Source: Chrysaora quinquecirrha
Lineage: Eukaryota; Cnidaria; Scyphozoa; Semaeostomeae; Pelagiidae
DNA: 64,000 bases
Direction of reading: 5' to 3'
Assembly (NCBI GenBank): GCA_014526335.1
Contig: JACTAT010000042.1
Location: forward strand, 445,541 to 509,540
A program made the translations under genes and the position numbers. The stretch's first letter is position 1, and each line of letters begins with the position of its first letter. The notes under the pieces were generated by a model. The model was not told where the DNA came from, ran no database searches, and worked only from the letters and a program-made list of their open reading frames with translations. Of the stretch, positions 45,701-55,790 are shown piece after piece.

Positions 45701-48700
45701 ATTTATTACGATATTGATATTTATTATGATATTTACAGATTATGACATTTGCATTTATTATGACATTTACATTTATTATGACATTTACATTTATTATGAC
45801 AGTTACATTTATTATGACATTTACATTTATTATGATATATACATTTATTATGACATTTACATTTATTATGACATTGACATTTATTATGATATTTACATTT
45901 ATTACGATATTGACATTTGTTATGACATTTACATTTATTATGACATTTACATTTATTATGACATTGACATATATTATGATATTTAAATTTATTATGACAT
46001 TTACATTTATTATGATATTTACATTAATTATGATATTTACTAAAGTTCATTAAGATTGATAGATGTAATAAAGGTCAAACCTCAAACTCAATCATTCGTT
46101 TGTTACTGAGATCAGCCTTATTTCCAGCCAACGCAATTACAATATTCGCACTTGCTTGTCGATGCAATTCTTTCACCCAATTTTTAGCTCTTGTGAAGGT
46201 ATCCTGAAACACAAACATGAAATAGGATAGCACATAAAACACGCAATTATATCTAAAGTAACTCGACATGAAATTTATTATACAGTATCTCAAGCTTTCA
46301 ATTTCGCTTCCAATTTGCCAAAAATTTGATAAGAAAAATGACAACTGTTCATCTTCATTTATATAGCTCAATACAACATAGTTTCTGTTAGTTCTGTACT
46401 TGATTTCACCTTGTATTTAGCTATGTACCTGAAGATGAACAGTGCTTATTCAAAGCATATACAGATTAATAATTGTTGTTTTTTTATCGAATTCTTAGCA
46501 CATTGCATCAATGCATCCAGTTCCTTTAAACGACTTCCCCAGGGCTATCAATTCATTGTCTTTTTCATCACTTGAGATACAGACGCTTTCTTTATAGTGC
46601 AAGCTTCAAGTCATAATATACCAAACCTATTTAACTACTCCCAAGTTTAATGAAAGAATCAATTAGTCTTGAACCCATATTTAAAACAATAGAATAAATT
46701 GAAGCTTAAAATGAAGGCAGACATGGCCATTGGCCAACAAAGAGAGGTGCCCAGGGAGCAGAAGTTTACATAGTTGATGCAAAGCTTATTAAGGTACTGC
46801 CTTGATGCGAGTCCACAAAACAGGAAAGTCAATCTTTTTTCTGTGGTAAAGCTGCGCACCGTTCAAGGGAAAGTAAGCTAAGAGTGGAAGTAGATTTTTC
46901 CTAATACAAAGTATGGGAAACAGTTAACACCAACCGGGTGAGTATTTATCATACATACGCGAGGCAAATGCATTTTCATGCAAAAAACCAGCATTAACAA
47001 TGAAGAATTAATCTCACCGTGTTAGTAATGTCATAAACAACAATAGCTGCCTGTGATCCTCGATAATACATTGGTGCAAGACTATGATATCGTGAAGCAA
47101 TGTTAAGGACTCTAAAGCTAGATTGGAGAATTATGCTCTTTCCTGATGTTGACATAAAAGCATCTACTTGCCTTCATCTGAGACAGTTCTCTCTGTCATA
47201 AAGACATATAAACTGCCATTCTAAAAGCTGCAAAATTAAGATTTTTGGATCATTCTTTTTTATCTCTGTGCCAGATAGTAATCAGCAAAAAGTTATCCAT
47301 TTTTCTTGCAGAAGCTTTTTAGATAGTCTTTCCAATATTTGTGTTGTAAGAGCCGGATTAGTATAAATGCCAGATGACCCAGACAACTTTTGATGCTTAT
47401 TGAAATTTGGCCTCAACACACTCTGCTTGATGGTGTAGGCAGTGTTTCCCTTCAGACACAAACTTAAGCTATGGTAAAACAAGGAGACATTTGGCACACA
47501 ATATTGCATTTTGCGTGACTCCCAGGGTGGCTTAACATAATGTGACTAGTGAGCAACATGTCCCCAAGTCATTTGCATGTCGCAGAGACAAGAAATGTTT
47601 CTGTTGTCTCCCAGAAACATTTGCCTGTCTCTTGCTACAAATTTTGTCCCACGCTACAAAGTTTCCGAGGTGGCTAAACTGGGAGACACCAAAGGGGATA
47701 TCAATGTCACGGGCCACATGTCTTCTAGTATAGCAAGGTCTTTAGAGATGGCTCACTTCATTAAAAAAAACTAAATGTCACTGTTACGAATGTTATGGAG
47801 AAAGGATATTTTCTTGTCCGGCAGTATCCCAAATCTCAAATTTCACTGTTGTGTCATCAAAGCAAACAGTCTGTGTCAAGAAAGCAGCTGAAAAATACAA
47901 AATTGTTTATTAGATATAAAAATATGTAGAACAAAAGTACAAAGATAGAGATGGTTTTTTTGGTTCTCTTATATTTTCCACAGTTTTTGAAACTATATTC
48001 TTTTATTTTATAGAAAATATCAGGAACTTCTTATCATTCCAACTTGAAAGCTGGAATGTTTATGCAGGGTTTGCAAAATCTTATCTTGATGCTGTTGTAG
48101 GATTAAATCCGGTCATTTGCCTTTCTTTAAGTTTTCAGAGTCTGAAACTTCAATGATTTTCATTCCAATGGATTAAAGCAGATTTTGAAAACCCAGCAGA
48201 AAACAACACCCAAGAGGAATCAAAGCAATGAAAAAGTTACCAACATAATCAATTATTGATTGGTTGTTGAACTCATAACTAATGCTTTAATATATTGTTC
48301 TTGAAAAGCTTGTTTTGCTTGAATTACATTGTTAATGAGAGGTTGTTAAGAAATGATTTGAGAAATTCAGATTGTGAACAAACAAACTTTCCTTCAATAA
48401 ACAAGAAACTTGTATTGTATGGCCTTTAGTGTGCAGCAGATTTTGCATACCTCCATGGCCAAAAGTAATATGTCAAATAAGTTTGATATTCGTTGTCATT
48501 TGTGACACTTTTCTTACTTTGTGTGGCAGGGGAAGCTATTCAATAAGGATCAAGCAAAATTGTCAATGTGATACATTCCCTGAGGATTTGACTGTGAAAT
48601 TTATACAATGCTTTTACAACCTCAACCCTCAGTTAGAAGATACAGTCAAAGTCCAAAATTTTGAAACTTTTGATTGCAATAAAGCAAGTACAACAAGGAA

Positions 48701-49904
48701 TAGAAGAGCCACGATTTGGGTCTACACCAAAGTTAACAAGCTGGGACAAAAATATGAAGCAGGCTATACAACAAGGTGAAGGTGAAATGGTGTTTTGGCA
48801 CCAGTTGCTAGGATCTCAGTAGTAGGTAACTAATCAAGACCTCGACCCTGGCTGTGACGCTACCATGGCTGGGCTCGAACGCTGACCACACTGAGCTCCT
48901 GACACCATGAGTCAGCTGGATTACACCACAACATCACAGTACCTTCTTTTAATATTTAAACAACATTCAGTCACATTCTTCATTATGTGCTTATCTGTAC
49001 ACAGATGTACATTTATACATGATACTGTAGATAAAAACCTTACCACCAATGGTGCTTTCTTGGTATTCATGAAACTGGCCTTTAACAAATCTAAGAACAA
49101 GACTTGATTTACCAACAGCAGATTCACCTACAACAGAAGTATATATTGCAATCAAGTCCCTTCTTTCTGATCATTAACTGCTATTAGGGTTAACCTTCCA
49201 CAAGGTGTAGCCCAATTATTTATTGCCTTCTCATCTATATATCCACTACTTGTGATCGCACAGCCAGTGATCGCAAGTGATCATATGCGCATACCTCAAC
49301 ACACACCCAAATCATCCAAGGCCTGCATGTGCAGAACACAAAATTTCCCAGAATTAAGGAGCGAAATTTTTTTAATACTCAAAAGATGGAGCCTTTGAGC
49401 TTCATATAAATAATTGGGAATTTCCAAAATTATGCTGAAATCGATTCTCTGAAAAAAAGAATGACCCTGATAATTATATTATCTGATAAATTCAACATAT
49501 TATACAAGAACAAAAGTCAAAGTTCAAATCAACTGTTTAAAAATTCACAACAGCAGTTTACATTTCTTGAATATTTTCTTGATATAAAGTTGGTAACTTA
49601 ACATAAAAGTCTTATGCCAGTTAAAATAATCTTAATGGACTAAATCAGCACTTCCGCAAGCAGCCTATTCTCATATTACAAAGACTGCTTATATTAAATA
49701 CCCTTACTGTAACAAATTCAGGCAGAGAAGAAGGGTGAAAAAATCACAACTGCCATATCTTTCATATTGATAAAGATTTCTGAAAAAAATGTCCAATAAA
49801 TAGCAAATAGAAAGTTTTTTACCTAGCAAAACCAGTTTGAATGGCTGAATTTTTCCTTGGGCAATTCCATTTGGCCTCTGAGTGGTGCCTCCTCGTTGGG
49901 CCAT
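42717..49904 (-). CDS. RAB5: RAB5 small GTPase, complete, seven exons
   Basis: RAB5 controls early endosome fusion and endocytic traffic. Exons: 49823-49904 (MAQRGG..., ends KLVLLG), 49044-49127 (P-loop [25 protein letters not shown]), 47810-47887 ([18 protein letters not shown]), 47018-47091 ([18 protein letters not shown]), 46081-46203 ([21 protein letters not shown]), 44264-44357 ([16 protein letters not shown]) and 42717-42847 (KKLPK..., tail KGCCGGSN). Phases are consistent throughout; 221 residues. All G-motifs are intact, with the RAB5-specific switch region. The prenylation tail has CC followed by four residues, where RAB5A ends CCSN. The intron after DTAGQE is an AT-AC U12-type intron (separate entry). 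A 5' UTR acceptor is at 49930-49932, so transcription starts further upstream. The orthologue group (RAB5A/B/C) precedes vertebrate duplications. Confidence 0.96.
43535..43690. repeat. Dispersed repeat GCGATGAACAGC...GTCAGAAACAGAC, copies 3 and 4
   Basis: Same block order as 25616-25765 (GGCGATGAACAGCAG, CCTGACACTCCTCAGACT, AACGTCAGAAACAGAC). An inverted copy follows at 44105-44235 (GGTCTGTTTCTGACGTTTAT, CGCTGTTCATCGCAATTAAG). The two face each other across about 400 bases in the last RAB5 intron. Confidence 0.6.
44547..45092 (-). mobile_element. Penelope-like remnant bounded by 40-bp inverted repeats
   Basis: Minus strand encodes [20 protein letters not shown] then KNSHIFKHL, and in a second frame [20 protein letters not shown] followed by [15 protein letters not shown], the typical end of a GIY-YIG domain. 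There is one frameshift. 44547-44586 (GTTAGAAATTTCAAAGG...) and 45053-45092 are almost exact inverted copies. The unit sits between two pieces of the 18-bp minisatellite. Confidence 0.75.
44594..44622 (-). ncRNA. Hammerhead-ribozyme-like core in the Penelope remnant
   Basis: Minus strand contains CTGAAGA (44615-44621), which fits the hammerhead CUGANGA core. It is followed by GGACAT-AGA-ATGTTC, which pairs as stem II with one G-U, and by GAAA (44595-44598). Stems I and III were not resolved by eye, so self-cleavage is unproven. Confidence 0.5.
47092..47809 (-). other. AT-AC U12-type intron of RAB5 (intron 3)
   Basis: Minus strand: exon GGACAAGAAA / ATATCCTTTCTC at the donor, and GTCCTTAACATTGCTTCAC / GATATCATAG at the acceptor. 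The donor matches ATATCCTTT exactly, TCCTTAAC is a U12 branch point, and the intron ends in AC. Splicing here is the only way to read WDTAGQE-RYHS, the invariant GTPase sequence. Confidence 0.92.
47455..47745. mobile_element. GGAGACA / ACATGTC inverted-repeat element, copy 2
   Basis: Same block order as 2390-2643: AACAAGGAGACA, GAGCAACATGTCC, AAGTCATTTGCATGTC, GCAGAGACAAGAAA, GAGGTGGCTAAACT, GGGAGACACC. It lies in RAB5 intron 3, inside the U12 intron. Confidence 0.7.
48803..48944 (-). repeat. tRNA-derived SINE, copy 2
   Basis: Matches 991-1144 over its length; on the minus strand the B-box-like sequence is GCGTTCGAGCCC. It lies in RAB5 intron 2 (49043-47888), same strand as the gene. Confidence 0.6.
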
Positions 49905-50681
49905 CTTTAATTTGATATGTTACAAAGTTCTGTAAAAAAATATTGCGATTCAAAATTATTGAATTTTGTTGTTTGGAGCAGCTAGGGAAAATGGGAAAAC
50001 CATCCTATTCCTTCTTATAGCTGACTAAAGGCATTTAAATAGTAATTTTAAGCAGTTTAAAAGGTTCCGTAAACACATTTTTTTAATTTAAGAGCCTTTT
50101 TTCAAAATTTGCAACAATTTCTTCACATAAAAATTATACTTCATATTTGAATTCAACACCTTGTTTTGTGTTTGAAGGCAAATTTTCATTTACATGTCTT
50201 CTTCCTATTGACTTTATAGAGATGAAAGATTGAAAAATCATTAGGGATATACCTGTGAAAAATAAATGTGAAAAATGCCCCCCCCCTGTCAAAAACATCA
50301 AAAAATCTGTCCGGTTAAAATAGAGTTAATCAAGGTTTAAAGTAATATTGTTCTATGATTACTTATTTTGTCCTTCTGCCAGGGTCAAGAAAACATTAAG
50401 GTATGCACTGCATTGTGATGTAAGATTTGCAATCACACAAATGTGCCTCAACACACTGCTTTATTCTTCTAGGTATACTACTATAAGTGAAATGCCTTGT
50501 CATCTCTTGTGTTTTTCAACTGTTAGCTCTTAAAAGACTCTCAAATCTTCAAAGGTTAACAAAAAGCAGAACAAGAGTGATCTTGGTGAAGGAAACGAAA
50601 GTTTTACTACAGAGAAAATGAGGCAATTAGAAATGAGATAACACCTTTAACACTGAAACATTGCTGCTAGTAATGCAGTCA

Positions 50682-50872
50682 GGTAAGGGTTTATGGCAAT
50701 GATAAGTTTAAGGGTTAGAGCATAGGTTTTAGGATTGGGGTTAGGGTTCTAGTGCTAGGGTTTTGGGGTTAGGAATATTGTTTAAGGTTAAGGTTAGAGT
50801 TTTAGGGTTAAAGTTCAGGGTCAGGTTTCTGTTTTTTAGGCTTAGGGTTTAAGGGTTAGAGTTTTATTGCAA
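50682..50872. repeat. Degenerate interstitial TTAGGG-like tract
   Basis: GGGTTAG, TTAGGGTT and TAGGGTTTTGGGGTTAGG recur irregularly, about 15 partial units in one orientation. A short outlier (GGGGTTAGGTTTAGGGTT) is at 51578. It lies in the presumed 5' UTR intron of RAB5. Confidence 0.7.
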
Positions 50873-52481
50873 GGTTTATTTTTTTCCTATTGTTTTTGGT
50901 GTTTTGGAAAGTGTCTGTAAATCTGCATTTGTACCAGAGCTAAATATCAAGAAGAAAAGGATTTAGAAGCCAGCAACACTACAAGTGATGCTTACAAGGC
51001 TACATCTTCATTTAGTTCATAAATGAAACTTTAGTAGTCCAGTATTTCTAGAGTTTTGATGTCCAACAAAACATTTAAATAAGGCTGGTTTGATTAAATG
51101 GTCATCAGTCTTTTGTCTTTTATTTTAATTTTGCTTGTTATACTTGTCCAAGAAAGTTAACAATATTTTGAGAAGTGTTTGGTTGCAAACAGTGTCAATT
51201 TTTTGTAACAAGGCAATTGGTAGATTTTTGACTTCTCCAAATCAAAAGATATCAGGTTTTTTATGCAAAAATTATATAAAGCATCCAAAATTTTGCTGTC
51301 CTCTAAATCTTAATACTATAAGCATTCAAACTTCCCGATTCTTTAAAGGCTTTGACCGCAAAAAATGAAGTAGATGAAATTTTTACACCCACTGGGGTTA
51401 AGCCCTTGTAAAAACCTGAACTTTGAATGCTTGTAAAAACGATAATACCAGTGCTAAGAAAGTAAAACTTTGCACCTAGACTAAATTTTGAGTGCTTTAT
51501 ATGATTTTTGCTTCAAAAACTTGATACCTTTTGATTTGAAGAAACTAAAATGCTACGGAAATGCACTAAATTGCTTTAGGGGTTAGGTTTAGGGTTAAAG
51601 TTTATTTGTCAGCCGTTTGGATCAATAATTGTCATCTGTTGCGTTTTTGAAGGTGTCTGCTATTCTGCATCTGTACCCTTGAATCTGTTGTGAAACCAGT
51701 CTGCAGAGTGTGTGAATGGTGCTACCAAGATATTTTTGCTCAAATCATTCAAGACATTGACAAACCATTGTTCTATTGTTTCCATGCAAAAAAGTCTTTG
51801 TTCAAATCCTATTTTTGCCCCTGCACCAGAGTTTCTTGGCAATGTGCCCCCGAGATCGAGATCGAGTTGACTAGCAAACGTCGAAACAGTGTACATTCTG
51901 CAGACTGGTTTATGGTTGTGATGAAATCAAGCTGGGTTTGTGTGTCAAGTTTTAAGTTTAAAGGATAGGAAGACTAAAATATCTAAAGCATTTCAAACAA
52001 TTATTGAACTCCTACAATGTTCAGTGCACGACCATAAAGATTTCATTTCACAAACTTGCGTGTAGTTCTTCTGGATCGTACCTAACTTATAGGCCCACCT
52101 ATTTTTTATGACGTTTTGGCTACTAGGATTAGGCCACGGGCCTAAATCAGGTTTGGTTTCCTGTCTTGTGTCCTATCATCAGATTTTAATCAGTAGTAGA
52201 ACATAAGGTTGACACAGATGCACACATATCATATCAACAGGATTTGAAAAAATTCCAAATGAAATGCTAATTTTTTTCTTGGGATGCCGCGAATTCATGT
52301 ACAAATCACTGGGCAAGCGAAGGCGAAAAATCAATTCAAACAAACATGGCGATTTTCGTGAATCTTTTGATGAGAAACGACACACCACTGAGCGAGACTA
52401 CTGCGGGGTCAAGCCAACATGGCAAGGAATTCTTTAGAGTAGAAGAAGCTTGATAACAAATACAAAAAGTATTTCACTTAC

Positions 52482-52700
52482 ACTACAGCCAGAATGGTAA
52501 AATCAACGCTGTACGGCTTGCGTAACAAATTCCACCCACAAAAATGGAAACTTTCCTTTTCCTTCACAAAGTTCACTCACTCCTACGGACTTCGCAATTT
52601 CGGGTTTTTCATCGTTGCGCATGCGTAGTTTGGTAACTCTGTGGGAAAAGGGGGGCGAGGCCAGGGCATGGTCAAAAACCAGGGATGTTTTGGATGTCAG
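52482..52700 (-). promoter_or_regulatory. Possible RAB5 5' UTR exon and promoter region
   Basis: RAB5's first coding exon begins with a UTR acceptor, so a leader exon is needed. A good donor (GTAGT/GTAAGTG) lies at 52482, next to a locally GC-richer segment (52500-52700) without TATA. This is inference; other leaders are possible. Confidence 0.35.
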
Positions 52701-52796
52701 AGCTCTTACAAGTTCTAACAGCTCCCTTCCCAAGCTGAAAAAGGTTATCGCTCCCTGGCAAAAGTTATGAATGAACCTTACCCTCCCCTACTCCCC

Positions 52797-52983
52797 TACA
52801 TGCTTTTTTTATAAGAAAACTTTCTTCGATTTCAGTCTGCATGTTTCTTATTACTGAAGCGATTTTTCACCAACTTATCATCCCATAACCCTTCTCAGAA
52901 ACATGCTTAAAATGCGTTTCCGGACAAGGGTTCAAATTTTAGCCTGGTATTTCTCATAAGCTTGTTCTCATCAAAAAAGTGTA
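52797..52983. mobile_element. Short TA-type MITE, words GTTTCTTAT/TTCTCAT
   Basis: Starts TACATGCTTTTTTTATAAG then AAAAC; ends TTCTCATCAAAAAAGTGTA. The interior keeps one GTTTCTTAT and two TTCTCAT, so it seems a decayed or internally deleted member. Confidence 0.5.
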
Positions 52984-53039
52984 TTTCATTTCGATTGCAA
53001 TCCGTGTAAGGGACTGCAGAAAAGGGAAAATTTGAACAG

Positions 53040-55790
53040 GAAGAAATACCGTAGGAACAAAATGAGAAAGAAAAGAAGAGAACAGGTGGAGAGATATATA
53101 GAAGTAAAAGAAGAGCATAATGAAACGGGAAGAAGCTAAAAGAACAGAATGAGGTAGAAGAAGAAGTTAAAGAGGGGGCTGAAGAGACATGGAAGTGAAT
53201 GAAGAGCAAAATGAACAGAGAGAAGCAGAAGGACAATAAAGGGGAATGTATACGAACAGCTTATTGAAAGGAAAAAGGCAAAGTTAAGCGACGAGGAAGA
53301 AAAGAAATTAAAGAGAAGGGGTGAAGAGATATAGAAGGAAATGAAGAGCATAATGAAACGGGAAGAAGTCAATGGAACAGAATGAGGTAGAAGAAGAAGT
53401 TAAAGAGGGGGCTGAAGAGACATGGAAGTGAATGAAGAGCAAAACAACAAAGAGAAACGGAAGGAACAAAATTTTCAAATGAAGAAGTCAATAAAGGGGG
53501 ATGCATACGAACAGCTTATTGAAAGGAAGAAGGCAAAGTTAAACAACGAGGAAGAAAAAGATATTAAAGAGGAAGGGTGAAGAAGTATTTAAGAGGCCGC
53601 AGGAACAGAACGAAGAAGGTGAAGAAGTTAAACAAGAGGACATAGAGGTAAAAAAGTAGACGTAATGAAATAGGTAATGAACAGGAAGAAGCCAGAGGTA
53701 AAGAAAGTAAAAGGAGAAAAAGTAAAAGAGGGGTGCGAAGAGTTTTTTTCAGCAGTAAAATAAGAGGAAAATGAACAGAAAGAAGCTGAAGGAGCAGAAT
53801 GACGTAGAAGATGTAGTTAAAGAAGGGGAGGGGACGAAGAGATAACGAACGATGTAAATGAAAAAGGGTACAATTGTCGGGCTACTTCGATAGAAAGTCA
53901 GCGACAATAAAACTCACAATATGAGCATTTCGTAGATAAATGTGAAAAATATAAACTCAACTCAACTCAACAAAACTCACGTTATGACTACAAAATCGAA
54001 AAACTAACAACGTCCGTCAGCATGCGTTCTAAAGATTACGTAATTGTTTATTAGTTCGGGTCATGTGATTTCCGACAAAATGAACAGGAAGAAGCCAGAG
54101 GTAAAGAAAGTAAAAGAAGAAAAAGTAAAAGAGGGCCCGAAGAGTTTTTTAAGCAGTAAAATAAGAGGAAAGCGAACAGAAAGAAATTGAAGGAATAGAA
54201 TGACGTAGAAGAAGTAGTTAACGAGGAGGGGGATGAAGAAAAAACGATGTAAATGAAGAGTACAATGAACAGGAAGAAGCTTGGGGTAGAGAAAGTAAAA
54301 GAAGAAAAATTAAGAGGGGTGCGAAAAAATTTTTAAGCAGAAAAATAAGAGGAAAAATGAACAGAAAGAAACTGAAGGAACAGAATGACTTAGAAGAAGT
54401 AGTTAAATAGGGGGGTGGGGGGTGAAGAGATAACGAAGTATATGAAGAGTACAATGAACAGGAAGAAGCCATAGGAAAAAAAAGTAAAAAAAGAAAAAGT
54501 AAAAGAGGGGTGCGAAGAGTTTTTAAGCAGAAAAATAAGAGGAAACTTAACAGAAAGAAACTGAATGAAAAGAATGGCGTAGAAAAAGTAGTTAACAAGG
54601 AGGGGGGAGGGGTGAAGAGATAACGATGTAAATGAAAAGTACAATGAACAGGAAGAAGCCAGAGGCAGAAGCAAAGAGTAAAAGGATAAAGAAGATAAAA
54701 TGGAGAAAGCAGAATATAACGAAGAGATGATGAGATAGAGGAAGATGACCGGGAAGACATTAAAAAAGATGAAAGAAGAAATATAGAAAACGATGAAGAG
54801 TATGGTGATGTGAAGAAGCAAAGACCAAAAGGATAAAGAAGATAAACGGAGGAAGCAGAATATAACGAAGAGATGATGAGATGAAGATGGCCGGAAGACA
54901 CTAAAAAGAGAAAAGAAGAAATATAGAAAACGATGAAGAGTATGTTGATGACGAAGAAGCAAAGAGCAAAAAGGATAAAGCAAAGAAATGGAGAAAGCAG
55001 AATATAACGAAGAGATGATGAAATAGAGGAAGATGACCGGGAAGGCATTAGAAAAGATGAAGGGAGAAATATTGAAAAAGATGAAGAGTATGGAGATGAT
55101 GAAGAAGCAAAGAGTAAAAAGGATAAAGCAAAGAAATGGAGAAAGCAGAATATAACGAAAAGATGTCCAAGCAGATCAAGATGATGAGGAAGAAGTTGAA
55201 AAAGAGGAATGACAAAATATGGAAGTAGATGAATAGCATTTTATAAGATGAAGAAGCAATGGGGAATAATAAAGGAGATAAATAGAGAAAACAGAAAATA
55301 ACGAAGAGATGGTGAAATAGATGAAGATGATGAGGAAGAAGTTAAATACGAGGAATGAACAGTTACAGAGGTAAACGAAGAGCACAGTAAAGATGAAGAA
55401 GGAAAATGGAGAAAGTAGAACATAACGAAGGCATGGTGAAATAGATGAAGATAACCAAAAAGACATTGAAAAAGAGAAGGATGAAATGAGGATTAGATAA
55501 AGTGCATATTAAACATGAAGAAAGTAACGAAAAAAAGATAAAAAAGAGAAATGGAGAAAGCAGAATATCAAGAAAAGCTGATGAAGCAGGAGGATAATAA
55601 AGAAGTTAAACAAGAGAACATGAAGAGATATAGAAGTGAATGAAGAGTATAGTTAGGATGAAAAAAACATAAAGAAGTGAAACAAAGAAAGTAGAATATG
55701 ATGAAAAGATGAGAGGGATACAGAATAAGAGTATAATGAAGATGAAGAGCTGGTCAAGATGAGATAATGAAGATTTTCGTTTTTCAGTTA
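53040..55790. repeat. Polypurine satellite (GA-rich plus strand), about 2.7 kb
   Basis: Almost purely A and G on the plus strand. Three zones: units of about 230 bp (53128 and 53360, AGGTAGAAGAAGAAGTTAAA), about 187 bp (GAACAGGAAGAAGCC at 53678, 54083, 54267, 54456, 54646) and about 145 bp (AACGAAGAGATGATGA at about 54720, 54866, 55010). The long Ser/Phe-rich minus-strand frames (for example 54218-55048) are readings of the complement. A unique insert at about 53870-54060 interrupts it. Confidence 0.85.

Larger units (their letters stand above)
44508..46045. repeat. 18-bp minisatellite ATTATGACATTTACATTT
   Basis: About 50 units of ATTATGAYATTTACATTT from 45093 to 46045, with C/T variation at one site, and a short outlying piece at 44508-44546. 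Long open frames across it on both strands (TFIM, NKCK repeats) arise because 18 is a multiple of three. It ends 36 bases from RAB5 exon 5, in intron 5. Confidence 0.9.

Noticed and set aside
45179..46053. Long overlapping frames on both strands (TFIM-, YYDI- and NKCK-type repeats)
   Set aside because: Direct readings of the 18-bp minisatellite, whose unit length is a multiple of three.
48429..48779. 116-codon plus-strand frame in RAB5 intron 2
   Set aside because: Antisense intronic frame without splice context or family match.
54218..55466. Long Ser/Phe/Leu-rich minus-strand frames resembling membrane proteins
   Set aside because: They read the pyrimidine complement of the polypurine satellite; composition is forced by the repeat.
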